64,000 bases of DNA. It comes from Amycolatopsis benzoatilytica AK 16/65. Lineage in GTDB: Bacteria > Actinomycetota > Actinomycetes > Mycobacteriales > Pseudonocardiaceae. Made by a program: the position numbers and the translations under genes. Each line of letters begins with the position of its first letter. Within the stretch, counting starts at the first letter, position 1. Location: the NCBI RefSeq assembly GCF_000383915.1, contig NZ_KB912942.1, forward strand, positions 8,326,470 through 8,390,469, read 5' to 3'. Shown in pieces: positions 33,389-43,199 of the stretch. Below the pieces are notes generated by a model. That model saw only the letters and a program-made list of their open reading frames with translations. It ran no database searches and was not told the DNA's origin.

Positions 33389-34231
33389 ATGGACAAGCCC
33401 TTGTCGATCGGCGAGCTCGCCCGCCGCACCGGCCTGACCGTGAAGACTGTCCGGTCTTATTCCGAGCGCGGCATCGTCACCCCGGCCCGCACCGCCTCCG
33501 GGCATCGCCGGTACGGCGCCGAAGCGGTTGCCCGCCTGGACCTCGTCCGCACCCTTCGCGAGCTGGGCCTGAACCTGGTGACGATCGAACGCATCGTCAC
33601 CCGCGAAGCCGTCCTTCCGGACGTCGCCGCTGCCCACGTCCAGGCGATCGAGGTGCAGATCCGCCTGCTGCGCCTGCGGCAAGCAGTCCTGACCGCCGCC
33701 GCGACGCGCGGTTCAAGTCCGGAGGAGATGGCTGTCATGCACCAGTTCGCGACCTTGACCGGCGGAGAACGCCGCGCGCTCATCGCCGACTTCCTGACCG
33801 CCGTCTTCGGCGGTCTGGACCAGTCCGGGTTCGCCCGGTCGATGACCCCGGAGCTGCCGGACGATCCGGCCGCCGATCAGCTCGCCGCCTGGCTGGAGCT
33901 GGCCGAACTCTCGCAGGACCCGGACTTCCGCGCGACGCTGCGCTCCGTCGCCGAGCAGTACGCGAGCGATCTTGCCGCCGGACCCCGTCGCGGCCCGGTG
34001 GAAGACAGCCGCGACGCACTCGACGCCGGGGTCGACCCGGACTCGCCGGAGGCGGCCGAGATCATCGCACGGCACGGCGCGGAGCGGACCGTCGCGTGTC
34101 TGGCAGCGGTGAGCGACCGACGGCGGGAACGGTATTTCGAGCTGCTGGCCGTGATCAACGGGTGGGAAGCGCCGGAGAACCTGGCTCCGGTTTCGCGGTG
34201 GCTCTCCGAAGCGGTGCGGGCAACGGCTTGA
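33389..34231 (+). CDS. MerR-family transcriptional regulator
   Basis: 280 residues: N-terminal winged HTH (SIGELARRTGLTVKTVRSYS, ASGHRRYGAEAVARLDLVRT), a connector coiled coil, and a C-terminal ligand-binding-size domain of about 150 residues with no Cys cluster, so an organic ligand or partner is more likely than a metal. Probably autoregulated from the dyad just upstream. It diverges from the secreted esterase. The target is unknown. Confidence 0.88.
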   Translation: MDKPLSIGELARRTGLTVKTVRSYSERGIVTPARTASGHRRYGAEAVARLDLVRTLRELGLNLVTIERIVTREAVLPDVAAAHVQAIEVQIRLLRLRQAVLTAAATRGSSPEEMAVMHQFATLTGGERRALIADFLTAVFGGLDQSGFARSMTPELPDDPAADQLAAWLELAELSQDPDFRATLRSVAEQYASDLAAGPRRGPVEDSRDALDAGVDPDSPEAAEIIARHGAERTVACLAAVSDRRRERYFELLAVINGWEAPENLAPVSRWLSEAVRATA

Positions 34232-34272
34232 TCACTCGCGGAATGCCGCCTCCACCGCGGCCAACTTCGATT

Positions 34273-34327
34273 GTCCGGGAAGGGCCCCTTGAGGGAATCC
34301 AAGTCCGGTAAGGGGCCCTTCACGGAC
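34273..34327. repeat. 55-bp dispersed palindrome, copy 4 (degraded)
   Basis: Same size and centre (ATCCAAG) as copy 3, but the arms carry mismatches (GTCCGGGAAGG against CCTTCACGGAC; GAGGGA against TCCGGT). Lies between the convergent MerR and GH3 genes. Confidence 0.88.
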
Positions 34328-34372
34328 GCGCCCGAGGAAGGAATCGGCTCGCCGGGCCGCGTTACCGCCAGC

Positions 34373-35575
34373 TCACGGGGTGCAGAACCCCTTCGCGGCC
34401 AACACCCGCTCGTCCGACGCTTTCACCTGATCCGCGGGCAATTCTCCGGCGCCGACTGCCGCCTGCAGCCGGTCCAGCACCGCACCGACGTCGTTGTGGC
34501 CGGACGAGAACAACGCCTGATCGGCCCCCGCCTGCAGGGCCTTCAACACCGCGTCGGGCAGCTGGTACCGGTCGGTGATCGCCTTCATCCCGCCCAGATC
34601 GTCGGTGATCACCGGCCCGGTGAAGCGGTAGTCCGTGCGCAGCAACCGATACGCGGCAGGCGAGATCGACGCCGGCTCGTCACCGGTCAGCCCGGGGACC
34701 TCCAAGTGGCCGACCATCACCGCGACCGGGCCGTATGCGGCGATGTCGCGGTAGGGCACCAGATCGACCTGGCGGAGCTGGTCCAGCGGCGGCGTGACGA
34801 CGGTGCCGCGGTGCGAGTCGCCGGAGCCGTGGCCGTGGCCCGGGAAGTGCTTGAGCACCGGTAGCACGCCGCCCGCGCGCAAACCGTCGGCGAACGCCAT
34901 CGCGTACTGTCGCACCTTCTCCGGATCCGAGCTGTACGACCGGTCGCCGATCACCGCGTCGTCGGGTTCGTCGCTCACATCCGCGTCCGGTGCGTAGTCG
35001 ACCGTCACCCCGCGTGCGCGCAGTTGCTTGCCGCGCTGCACGCCCAGCGCGCGCACCTCTTCCGGCGACTTCGAGGACGCCAGCTGCCGGGCGCTCGGGA
35101 TCGACCCGTCGAGATCGTCGATGCGCTGCACGCGGCCGCCCTCCTCGTCGACGGCGACCGAAACCGGGATCGCCGCCGCGTTTTGGACGGTGTTCAGCGC
35201 GCCATTCTGCAACAGCGTGGTCTTATTGCCGCCGACGAAAATCCCGCCGACCTGGTACGTCCGCACCAAATCCTCGACCGCCCGCGGGTCGCCCGCGTCG
35301 ACGCCCGGCACCACCAGCTGCGCCAGCCGTGCCCGAGGGTTCATCGCGGTCACCGCCGCGGCGCACGAAACGGTCTGGCCCGGCGATGGGGAAGCCGGGG
35401 TCAGTGCTGGTGGGGCGGCTTGCGGCGAGCTGCCCGCGGTCGGCGCGGCCGGCGTGGACGGGGCCGCCGTTCCCGAGGAGGACCCGGAGCCGGAGCAAGC
35501 AGAAAGTGCACATATGAGCGCCAACGTGCTGACGGCTCCGACGGTCGAGCGGGGTGGCCGGGTGCGCGCCTTCAT
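34373..35575 (-). CDS. Lipoprotein GH3 beta-N-acetylglucosaminidase (NagZ-like)
   Basis: 400 residues: lipoprotein signal with lipobox ending LSAC, a Ser/Pro-rich linker, then a GH3 barrel. NagZ-type features are KHFPGHGHGSGDSH (His/Asp dyad acting as acid/base) and VITDDLGGMKAI (nucleophile Asp). Such enzymes release GlcNAc from peptidoglycan or chito-oligosaccharides; lipid anchoring outside the cell points to wall turnover or chitin use. AGAGGAGACC precedes the ATG. Confidence 0.9.
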   Translation of the reverse strand: MKARTRPPRSTVGAVSTLALICALSACSGSGSSSGTAAPSTPAAPTAGSSPQAAPPALTPASPSPGQTVSCAAAVTAMNPRARLAQLVVPGVDAGDPRAVEDLVRTYQVGGIFVGGNKTTLLQNGALNTVQNAAAIPVSVAVDEEGGRVQRIDDLDGSIPSARQLASSKSPEEVRALGVQRGKQLRARGVTVDYAPDADVSDEPDDAVIGDRSYSSDPEKVRQYAMAFADGLRAGGVLPVLKHFPGHGHGSGDSHRGTVVTPPLDQLRQVDLVPYRDIAAYGPVAVMVGHLEVPGLTGDEPASISPAAYRLLRTDYRFTGPVITDDLGGMKAITDRYQLPDAVLKALQAGADQALFSSGHNDVGAVLDRLQAAVGAGELPADQVKASDERVLAAKGFCTP

Positions 35576-35746
35576 GGTCTCCTCTGGCAGTCCGGACAGG
35601 TCAGGGGCGGTCGCCCGGCCCCCGCGAGAGGCCCGGCTTCACCCGGTGAAGAATAGTCGCGTATCGGCTAGAGATTTCGTGAAGCCGCCGTCGCCACACT
35701 GGCCTGGCACACGACACGCGGAGGTTTCGCGACCGGGGAGGCAGTG

Positions 35747-36340
35747 ATGAATCAGGTCAAGGTGGCGGCATGGGCTTCGGACCCGATCACGCTGGCGGGT
35801 CTGATCGACCACCTGCGCACCCGCCGCGAGGTCCGGGTGATGCCCGGCCAGCAGCGCGGCGAGGCCGCCGTGCTGGTGTTCGCCGCGAACCGGGTCACCC
35901 GCGAGGTGAAGGCGGCGCTGCGGGCCGCGGCGACCGAGACGCCGGCCGCGATCGTGTTCGTCGCCGGCTACGTGGACCCCGACGACCTGGCCGAGCTGGC
36001 CGCCTGGCACGTGGCCGCGGTGCTGCCGCGCGACGCGATCGGCGGCGACCAGCTGGTGCGCAGCATCGTGGCGGCCGCGTCCGGCCGGGAGACGTCCATG
36101 CGGGATCTGCTGCACCAGGCCGAGAACCTGCGCGGCAACGGCGACCGCAGCACCCTCTCGCCGCGCGAGGTCGACGTGCTGCGGCTGATGGCCGAGGGCT
36201 GGGACACCGCGGAGATCGCGAACAAGCTCTGCTACTCCGAGCGGACCGTCAAGAACGTGATCTACGGTATGACGAACCGGCTCAAGCTGCGCAACCGGCC
36301 GCACGCCGTCGCCTACGCACTCCGCGCCGGAGTGATCTGA
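35747..36340 (+). CDS. LuxR-family regulator with degenerate receiver-like domain
   Basis: 197 residues: N-terminal receiver-like fold (VKVAAWASDPITLAGLIDHL) but no phosphoacceptor Asp, as the expected site reads AAVLVFAANRV (about 41-50). C-terminal LuxR HTH LSPREVDVLRLMAEGWDTAEIANKL then [13 protein letters not shown]. Hence a phosphorylation-independent orphan regulator, with no histidine kinase nearby. It is 15 bp upstream of a sugar ABC transporter and probably co-transcribed. It is a clear paralogue of the protein at 47510. ATG 35747 has GGGGAG 6 nt upstream; the GTG at 35744 is too close. Confidence 0.88.
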   Translation: MNQVKVAAWASDPITLAGLIDHLRTRREVRVMPGQQRGEAAVLVFAANRVTREVKAALRAAATETPAAIVFVAGYVDPDDLAELAAWHVAAVLPRDAIGGDQLVRSIVAAASGRETSMRDLLHQAENLRGNGDRSTLSPREVDVLRLMAEGWDTAEIANKLCYSERTVKNVIYGMTNRLKLRNRPHAVAYALRAGVI

Positions 36341-36355
36341 AAGGTTGCCCACCAC

Positions 36356-37621
36356 GTGCGAAAGCTGACCTGGCGCCCGGCCGTTGCCGTGCTTGCCGCC
36401 GCCGTCCTGCTCGGGGTTTCCGGGTGCGGCTCCGCCTCGTCCGAGGGGAAGGTCACGCTCAGCGTGGCGACCTTCGGCGAGTTCGGCTACGCGCCGCTGT
36501 TCGAGCAGTACGAAAAGGACCACCCAGGCATCCAGATCCGCAGCCGGGTCACCGATTTCGACACCCACTTCAAAACGCTGGCCACCCAGCTGGCGGCCGG
36601 GCGCGGCGCGGCCGACGTGGTCGCGGTCGAAGAGCAGTACCTGCCGAAGTACATCCGGGCCAAGGACAAGTTCGTCAACCTCGCCGACTACGGCGCCGCC
36701 AAGCTGAAGGACCAGTGGGCGGCCTGGAAGTGGGCGCAGGGCACTTCCGGCGACTACGTGTTCGGGCTCGGCACCGACATGGGCAGTCTCGCCCTGTGCT
36801 ACCGCCGCGACCTGTTCCAGCAGGCCGGGCTGCCGGCCGATCGCAAGGACGTCGCCGCGCTGATGCCGGACTGGCAGAGCTACGCGAACGTCGCCGCGCG
36901 GTTCACGCAGAAGATGCCGGACGTGAAGTTCGCCGACTCGGCGGGCACGGTCTACACCGCGATGCTCAACCAGTCGCCGCAGAACTACTTCTCAGACCAG
37001 GACGATTCGTACATCGCGGACCGTAATCCGAGCGTGCGCAACGCCTTCTACCTGTCCGGCGGTCTCGCGCAGGCGCACGAAACGGCCGGTGCGACCACCT
37101 ACACCCAGGCCTGGAACGTCGCGATCAAGCAGGGCAAGTTCGCCACCATCGCGTGCCCGGCCTGGATGCTCGCGCAGATCAAGGAAGCCGGCGGGGACCC
37201 GGTTCGCGGCAAGTGGGACGTCACCACGGTGCCGGGGGACAGCGGCAACCAGGGCGGTTCGTTCCTCGCCGTGCCGAAGCAGAGCGCGCATCCGAAGGAA
37301 GCCTACGAGCTCGCGCAGTGGCTCACCGCGCCCGCGCAGCAGAAGCGGCTTTTCCTGTCCGACGGGATCCTGCCGAGCGAACCCGCCGTGTACAAGGATC
37401 CGCAGGTCATCGCGCACACCGATCCGTACTTCTCGAACGCGCCGGTCGGCGAGATCTACGCCGCGTCCGCGGATCGGCTCCGGCCGAACTACCGCGGGCT
37501 GCACGACGCCGACGTGCGCCCCGAGTTCGGCCGCGCGCTGGGCCGGATCGAGGAAGGCTCCGAGCAGCTCGACGACGCCTGGGCCGACGCGGTCCGGATG
37601 GGCCGCGACGCGATCAAGTAG
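36356..37621 (+). CDS. Sugar-binding lipoprotein, CebE-like paralogue
   Basis: 421 residues, lipoprotein signal with lipobox VSGC, then a family 1 binding protein. It shares distinctive stretches with CebE at 27825: VATFGEFGYAPLFEQYEKDHP (compare ATFTEFGYEALLPEYEKLHP), ALCYRRDL and CPAWMLAQIKE. It therefore probably binds a beta-linked oligosaccharide, but the specificity is unknown. GTG start 15 bp after the LuxR gene; the permease gene starts 5 bp after its stop. Confidence 0.9.
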   Translation: MRKLTWRPAVAVLAAAVLLGVSGCGSASSEGKVTLSVATFGEFGYAPLFEQYEKDHPGIQIRSRVTDFDTHFKTLATQLAAGRGAADVVAVEEQYLPKYIRAKDKFVNLADYGAAKLKDQWAAWKWAQGTSGDYVFGLGTDMGSLALCYRRDLFQQAGLPADRKDVAALMPDWQSYANVAARFTQKMPDVKFADSAGTVYTAMLNQSPQNYFSDQDDSYIADRNPSVRNAFYLSGGLAQAHETAGATTYTQAWNVAIKQGKFATIACPAWMLAQIKEAGGDPVRGKWDVTTVPGDSGNQGGSFLAVPKQSAHPKEAYELAQWLTAPAQQKRLFLSDGILPSEPAVYKDPQVIAHTDPYFSNAPVGEIYAASADRLRPNYRGLHDADVRPEFGRALGRIEEGSEQLDDAWADAVRMGRDAIK

Positions 37622-37626
37622 CCATT

Positions 37627-38508
37627 GTGGACCGCAAGCTCTCGCCCTACGCCTTCATCCTGCCGTTCTTTGTCCTGTTCGGACTGTTCGGCGTCTTTCC
37701 GCTGCTTTACACGTCCTGGGTTTCGCTGCACCGCTGGGACCTGCTGGCCGGCCCGTCCGGCGGCCTCGGGCTCGCGAATTACGCCGAGCTGTTCTCCGAC
37801 TCGCGGTTCTACAACGCGCTGTTCAACACGATCAGCATCTTCCTGCTCGCCGCCGTCCCGCAGTTTTTCCTCGCGCTCGGCATCGCCGCGCTGCTGAACC
37901 GGTCGCTGCGCGCCGCGACCTGGTGGCGGGCCGGGCTGCTGCTGCCGAACCTGGTGTCCGTCGTGGCCGTCGGCTTGGTCTTCGCGCAGCTCTACAGCTC
38001 CGGCTACGGCGTGGTCGACGAAGTGCTCGGCTGGTTCGGCGTGCCGCCGATCTCTTGGCAAGCGCATCGGTGGTCGTCGCATTTCGCGGTGGCGACCATG
38101 GTGATGTGGCGCTGGACCGGATACAACGCGCTGATCTACCTGGCCGCGATGCAGGCCGTGCCACCGGACCTCTACGAGGCCGCCGCACTGGACGGCGCGT
38201 CGCGATGGCGTACCTTCTGGTCGATCACCGTTCCCGGCATCCGGCCGACGATCGCGTTCACCGCGGTGGCGGGCACGGTGAACGGGCTCCAGTTGTTCGC
38301 CGAGCCGCAGCTGTTCGACGCGACCGGCAGCGGCAGCGGCGGCAACGACCGGCAGTTCCAGACGCTCACGATGTATCTGTACGAGAAGGGGTTCGGCAAG
38401 TTCGACGCCGGCTACGCGGCGGCGTTGTCCTGGGTGATGTTCGTGGTATGCCTGCTGTTCGCGCTCTTCAACTACCGGTTGGTCCGCCGGTTCGTGAGCG
38501 CGCCGTGA
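37627..38508 (+). CDS. Sugar ABC transporter permease (MalF-like), second system
   Basis: 293 residues, six spans, starting right after the binding protein at a GTG (an ATT at 37624 is the only near alternative). The EAA loop reads DLYEAAALDGASRWRTFWSI. It resembles CebF but lacks the long N-terminal extension. The GTGA overlap couples it to the next permease. No ATPase gene is present, so a shared ATPase is expected. Confidence 0.9.
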   Translation: MDRKLSPYAFILPFFVLFGLFGVFPLLYTSWVSLHRWDLLAGPSGGLGLANYAELFSDSRFYNALFNTISIFLLAAVPQFFLALGIAALLNRSLRAATWWRAGLLLPNLVSVVAVGLVFAQLYSSGYGVVDEVLGWFGVPPISWQAHRWSSHFAVATMVMWRWTGYNALIYLAAMQAVPPDLYEAAALDGASRWRTFWSITVPGIRPTIAFTAVAGTVNGLQLFAEPQLFDATGSGSGGNDRQFQTLTMYLYEKGFGKFDAGYAAALSWVMFVVCLLFALFNYRLVRRFVSAP

Positions 38509-39329
38509 GCCGCGGGCGGGCCGGGGCGTGGGTGTACGCGGTCCTGATCGGACTGGTCGCCGCGTCGCTGTTCCCGCTGTACTGGTCCTTCGTCGTGTCC
38601 ACCCGGGACAATGCCTCGATCGGCGAAACCGCGCCGTTGCTGCTGCCCGGCGGGCACCTGTTCGAGAACGTCCGCCGGGTCTTCGACACGGTGGATTTCT
38701 GGCAGGCGATGGGCAATTCGCTGATCGTCTCGACCACCGTGATGGTGTCCAACGTGGTCCTGTCCAGCTTCGCCGGGTACGCCTTCGCCCGGCTGCGTTT
38801 CCGTGGCCGCAACACGTTGTTCCTGATCGTCGTCGGCTCCGCCATGGTGCCCGCCCAGCTGGGGGTGATCCCGCTGTACCTGATGGTCAGCGACTTCGGC
38901 TGGGCTGGCCAGCTGGAGTCGGTGATCGTGCCCGCGCTGGTCAGCGCGTTCGGCGTGTTCTGGATGCGCCAGGCGTGCGAGGGCGCGATCCCGCAGGACC
39001 TGGTGGACGCGGCCACTATGGACGGCGCCTCACTGCTGCGGACCTTCTGGCACGTCGCGGTTCCGTCGATCCGTCCACAAGCGACAGTGTTGGCGATGGT
39101 GACCTTCCTGGGCGCGTGGAACGACTACTTCTGGCCGCTGGTGGCGCTGGGACCAGGCGACACGCCGACTGTCCAAGTCGCGTTGTCCCAGCTGGCCAGC
39201 GGCTATTTCACCGACTACGCCCTGATGCTCACCGGAGCGACTTTGGCCGTGCTGCCGGTCATTCTGCTGTTCCTGCTGCTCGGACGGAATCTGGTCCGCA
39301 GCGTCTCGACCGGGGTGCGGTACGGCTAG
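38505..39329 (+). CDS. Sugar ABC transporter permease (MalG-like), second system
   Basis: 274 residues, six spans; opens VSRGRAGAWVYAVLIGLVAA from a GTG overlapping the MalF-like stop. The EAA loop is DLVDAATMDGASLLRTFWHV. Close in motif layout to CebG at 25997 (SLFPLYWSFVVSTRDN, FAGYAFARLRFRGRNTLF, FGVFWMR). Last gene of the LuxR-SBP-permease-permease unit; no glycosidase follows, unlike in the ceb operon. Confidence 0.9.
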   Translation: MSRGRAGAWVYAVLIGLVAASLFPLYWSFVVSTRDNASIGETAPLLLPGGHLFENVRRVFDTVDFWQAMGNSLIVSTTVMVSNVVLSSFAGYAFARLRFRGRNTLFLIVVGSAMVPAQLGVIPLYLMVSDFGWAGQLESVIVPALVSAFGVFWMRQACEGAIPQDLVDAATMDGASLLRTFWHVAVPSIRPQATVLAMVTFLGAWNDYFWPLVALGPGDTPTVQVALSQLASGYFTDYALMLTGATLAVLPVILLFLLLGRNLVRSVSTGVRYG

Positions 39330-39362
39330 TGCCGCGCGATTCTGTCCGTGTTACGGCGGAAC

Positions 39363-39416
39363 TGCCGCGAAGGGGCCCTTGCCGGACTCAGATTCCCTCA
39401 AGGGGTCCTTCGCGGA
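39363..39416. repeat. 55-bp dispersed palindrome, copy 5 (degraded, 54 bp)
   Basis: A divergent copy between the convergent permease and SARP/LAL genes: TGCCGCGAAGGGGCCC on the left and CCCTCAAGGGGTCC on the right, one base shorter than the others with several mismatches. The overall position and order of arms are kept. Confidence 0.75.
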
Positions 39417-39527
39417 CCTAGGTCGCTTCGGCCGTCACCGGCGTCAAGGTCCGCCTCGTCCAGACCAGCCCCTCGCGGGACAACGGACTTTCGGCAACCG
39501 ATCCGGCCGTGGCGCCGCCTGACTTTG

Positions 39528-42500
39528 TCAACCGGTCCGTCGGGTGACGGTGCTGGCCAACTCGCTGCGCGACGGTGCGTCCAACTTCCCCAGCAACCGT
39601 GCCACATGCGCCTGTACCGTCCGCCGGGGCAGGCTCAGCGCGGTCGCGATCTCCGGATTCGACCGGCCGTCCGCGACCAGTTGCGCGATGCGTACCTCCA
39701 GCGTCGACAGCGACTCCCATCCGCGCCCCGGCTGCGCTGGCGCCGGGGACGCACTCCGCTGCACACCCAATGCCCGCAACCGAGACTCCGCGTGCGTCAG
39801 GTCCCACTTCGCCGACAGCTCCGCATACAGCGCTGCTGCCTCGTCGAACGCCTGCTGCGCCGCGTCCAGCCGGCCCACGCGGGCGAGCAGCACCGCCGCG
39901 TCCTCCAACGCGCTCGCCAGCTCAGGTTTCCTTCCCACCGAACGAAAATGCTCTGCGGTCCGCAGCACCGGCGCGGGATCCTCGGCCAGGAGCCCCCGGC
40001 ACCATTCCGCCGCCGCGAAGGCCCGCGCCGGAACCACTTCCTTGGCCGCTTCCTCGACGCACACCGCCAGCGCCCGCTCTGCCGCCGTCCGGTCGCCTGC
40101 CGCCAGCGCGATCTGCGCGAACTGCGGCAACCACTGATGCCGCAGCATCATCTGCGCGTAGGTCGGGTTCAGGATCGGCTCCAGCACCCGGATCGCCTTC
40201 GGCAGATCATCCTGCTGGTAGGCGACAAGAGCGTGCGCGGCCAGCAGGAAGTCGAAGCTCTCCCGTTCCGCGCTCGTCGCCGGCGCGTACTCCTCCGCCG
40301 CGTCGAGCAACGCGGCCGCATGGTCGAGCTCGCCCCGCCGCGCCGCGATCAGGGCCGCGACCCCGTGCAGCAGCAGCGCAGCGGGACCCGGCTCCCGCAA
40401 TCCGAAGAAGGTGATCGCCGGCCCGTCCTCGGTCACCGTGTCCAGCTCGACCAGCGCCTCGTCCCACCGGCCTTCCCAATACCGGTGCACCGCGACCGAA
40501 ACCTGCAACCCGCTCGGCATGCTGTGCCGCCGCGTCACCTCCGCGGCTTCTTGCAGCGTCCGGTTGGCGTCGTCCAGCCGGTCGAGGTTCTGCAGGGTGA
40601 AGACGCGATTGTCCAGCAGATCCACATGCAGATCCGCCAGCTCGGGAGCGTCGCCGACCGCTGCCAGCGCTTCGTCCACGTGCTGCAACGCGCTGGCATG
40701 ATGCCGTCGCACCGAATCCACCAGCCACAGCGTCTGCAGCGCGTGCGCGGTGAGGTAGCCGTCGCCATTCGCCGAGGCTCGGGCGCGGTGCGCGTTCTCC
40801 TCGGCGACGTCCAGGTCGTCCAGCCCGCCGCGGCGGAAGTTCGCGAGCAGGTGGCGGCCCTTGACCCGCCACAGCTCCGGCACCGAGGGGTCCTCCGCCG
40901 GATTTCCCAGCGTCTCCACGGCCAGCTCCACCTCGCCCCGCCGGAACCGCAGCGCGGACACCACATGCCGCATCTCGGCCGCGTTGTCCGGGTCGTGGGC
41001 CAGCTCGAATGCTTGCAGGGCAAGCTCTTCCGGGTTCCGTTCGAGCCGGAACAACACTCGGACCAGCGCGACCAGCAGCGTCTCGCGCCGCGGATCGGCG
41101 GCGGAGATCCCGGCCAGGGCGCGTTCCAGCAGTTCGACCGCGATCAGCGGTGCCCGGTTCGACACCGCGCCCTGGTGCCGCGCGAGCCAGTCCAGCACCC
41201 ACGGGTCCACAGTGGACGGGACGGCCACCAGCTGCTCGGCGACCCGCTTGACCGGCGCGCCGATCCCGGCCAGCGCCTCGGCCGCCTGCCGGTGCTGCGC
41301 GGCCCGGGTTTCCGGCGGCTGGCTGTGGTACAACGTCTGCCGCAGTAACGGAAACCGGAACGCGAGCTGGGTCCCGGTGTCCACCAGGATGTTGTCCGCC
41401 AGCGCCGCTTCGAGCGGGCCAAGCAGGTCCGACGGCCGCCGCCCGAGCACCGCCGCGATGTCGCCGACAGCGAACTCCATGCCGAGCACCGCGCCCCAGG
41501 ACAGCACCTGGCGGGTCTCCTCGGGCAGCAGCTCCAGTCGCCTGCCCACCGCGGCCGCGACCGATTCCGGCGGCTCGAAGCGCAGCGGGTCCGAGACGTC
41601 GACGCGCTCACCGCTGCGCTCGATCGCGTCCGAATGCTGCAGCGCCTCGAGCATTTCCTTGAGGTACAGCGGATTCCCGTCGGCCCGGGCGCAGAGCTCG
41701 CGCAACCGCGGCCCCGGCTCCGCGCCCAGCTGCCGCTCCGCCAGCCGCCGCACGTCGTCGTCGCCGAGCGGGCCGAGTTCCAGCACGACCCCGTCGCGCA
41801 TTTCGACGCCGCGCCGCAGCGGGAGGATTTCCGTGCGCTCCGGGACCGGCCGCGTCGCCGCGACCAGCAGCAACGGCAGCTGCCGGGTCGCCGCGCACAG
41901 CCGATGCCACACCAGGACACTCGACTCGTCGGCCCACTGCAGGTCGTCTACCACCAGCAGCATCGGCGATTCGGCGCACAGTTCGTCCACCAGGGTGAGC
42001 AGCTGGTCGACCGAATCCAGCACCGGGTCGCCGCCCCGCAGCTCCTCGCTGGCCCGCGCGACGCGGGCGCGGCGCGGGTCTGGCGAATGCGCGTCGATCG
42101 CCAGGCACTCGTGCATCACCTGCAGCGGGAACCGCATGCTCAGCTCGTCCGCGGCCACCCAGGCGACCTGCAGACCGGGCACTTCGCCGAACGCGTGCGC
42201 GAGCAGTTCGGACTTCCCGATCCCGGCTTCGCCCTCGATCCAGACCGCTCGGCCGCGGCCTCCCCGGACCTCGCCGAGCAGCCGGCGCAACTGCTGGGTC
42301 TCGATGTCCCTGCCCAGCAACGGATCCGGGGCCGTCGGCTCGGGCGCGGCGGCCGGCCGGGGGAGATCCAGCGCCGGATCTTCGGCCAGGATGCGCTGGT
42401 GCAGTCCGCGCAGTGCCGATCCGGGCTCGACGCCCAGCTCGGCGCGGATCGTCCGGCGGGCGTCGCGGAACACGTCCAGCGCGTCGGAATGCCGGCCGCT

Positions 42501-43136
42501 GCGGTAAAGCGCGAGCATCAGCGATTCCCGCAGCGATTCCCGCAGCGGATGTTCGGCGGTGAGCGCGGTCAGCTCCGCGATGACGTCCTGGTGGCCGCCG
42601 ATCGCCAGTTTGCTGCGCGCGGCCTGTTCGAGCGTGTCCAGCCGCAGCTCGGCCAGATGTGCGCGGTGCCGTTCCGCGAACTCGCCGGGAACCCCGGACA
42701 GCGCCTCGCCGTGCCACAACGCCAGCGCGGCGCGCAGTTCGGCAACCGCGCGGTCGTGTGCACCGGCTTCGGCTTCTTGCCGAGCAGCGGCCCGATGCTG
42801 CTCGAACTCCGTCGCGTCCAGCGCCTCCGGCGCCAGCCTGAGCGTGTAGCCCGCCGGGCCGGATTCCAGCACGCTCGACGCGGCCCACCGCGTGCGTTCG
42901 GGCTCCAACGCCCGGCGCAGCCCGGAAATGTAGGTGTGCACACTGCCTTCGACACTCGCCGGCGGCGATTCGCCCCACACTCCGGCGATCAGCTCGGCGC
43001 GCGGCACCGGCCGTCCGGCGGCGACCGCCAGCATGGCGAAGACGGCCCGCTGCCGGGCGGGCCCGAGCGAGATCTCCGCCGGCCCGCGCCAGGCGCGCAA
43101 CGGGCCGAGCACCGCTACCCGCAAGTCCCCTGGCAT
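39528..43136 (-). CDS. SARP-LAL regulator: OmpR-like HTH, BTAD, AAA ATPase, TPR and LuxR HTH
   Basis: A 1202-residue AfsR-like regulator with an added LuxR domain. Order: winged helix 1-95 (VAVLGPLRAWRG...LGPARQRAVFAMLA), bacterial transcriptional activator domain about 100-250, ATPase from about 275 with Walker A GEAGIGKS at 302-309 and Walker B MLLVVDDLQWAD, long TPR-like region, and LuxR HTH at about 1140-1202 (STLEVRIAQLVADGRSNPEI, RRTVQAHVARLLGKL). SARP/AfsR proteins activate secondary-metabolism or morphogenesis genes; two DNA-binding domains in one chain is unusual. The 1090-residue paralogue lies 63 bp upstream on the same strand. Target unknown. Confidence 0.92.
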   Translation of the reverse strand: MPGDLRVAVLGPLRAWRGPAEISLGPARQRAVFAMLAVAAGRPVPRAELIAGVWGESPPASVEGSVHTYISGLRRALEPERTRWAASSVLESGPAGYTLRLAPEALDATEFEQHRAAARQEAEAGAHDRAVAELRAALALWHGEALSGVPGEFAERHRAHLAELRLDTLEQAARSKLAIGGHQDVIAELTALTAEHPLRESLRESLMLALYRSGRHSDALDVFRDARRTIRAELGVEPGSALRGLHQRILAEDPALDLPRPAAAPEPTAPDPLLGRDIETQQLRRLLGEVRGGRGRAVWIEGEAGIGKSELLAHAFGEVPGLQVAWVAADELSMRFPLQVMHECLAIDAHSPDPRRARVARASEELRGGDPVLDSVDQLLTLVDELCAESPMLLVVDDLQWADESSVLVWHRLCAATRQLPLLLVAATRPVPERTEILPLRRGVEMRDGVVLELGPLGDDDVRRLAERQLGAEPGPRLRELCARADGNPLYLKEMLEALQHSDAIERSGERVDVSDPLRFEPPESVAAAVGRRLELLPEETRQVLSWGAVLGMEFAVGDIAAVLGRRPSDLLGPLEAALADNILVDTGTQLAFRFPLLRQTLYHSQPPETRAAQHRQAAEALAGIGAPVKRVAEQLVAVPSTVDPWVLDWLARHQGAVSNRAPLIAVELLERALAGISAADPRRETLLVALVRVLFRLERNPEELALQAFELAHDPDNAAEMRHVVSALRFRRGEVELAVETLGNPAEDPSVPELWRVKGRHLLANFRRGGLDDLDVAEENAHRARASANGDGYLTAHALQTLWLVDSVRRHHASALQHVDEALAAVGDAPELADLHVDLLDNRVFTLQNLDRLDDANRTLQEAAEVTRRHSMPSGLQVSVAVHRYWEGRWDEALVELDTVTEDGPAITFFGLREPGPAALLLHGVAALIAARRGELDHAAALLDAAEEYAPATSAERESFDFLLAAHALVAYQQDDLPKAIRVLEPILNPTYAQMMLRHQWLPQFAQIALAAGDRTAAERALAVCVEEAAKEVVPARAFAAAEWCRGLLAEDPAPVLRTAEHFRSVGRKPELASALEDAAVLLARVGRLDAAQQAFDEAAALYAELSAKWDLTHAESRLRALGVQRSASPAPAQPGRGWESLSTLEVRIAQLVADGRSNPEIATALSLPRRTVQAHVARLLGKLDAPSRSELASTVTRRTG

Positions 43137-43199
43137 GTCGTTCCATTCGACGTGTTAACCGAGTTTACCGGGAGATCCTGGACGCCAGTCCACCCCGGT

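Noticed and set aside
34373..35575. Part of the ceb operon
   Set aside because: GH3 NagZ-like enzyme on the opposite strand, several genes away and without a CebR box.
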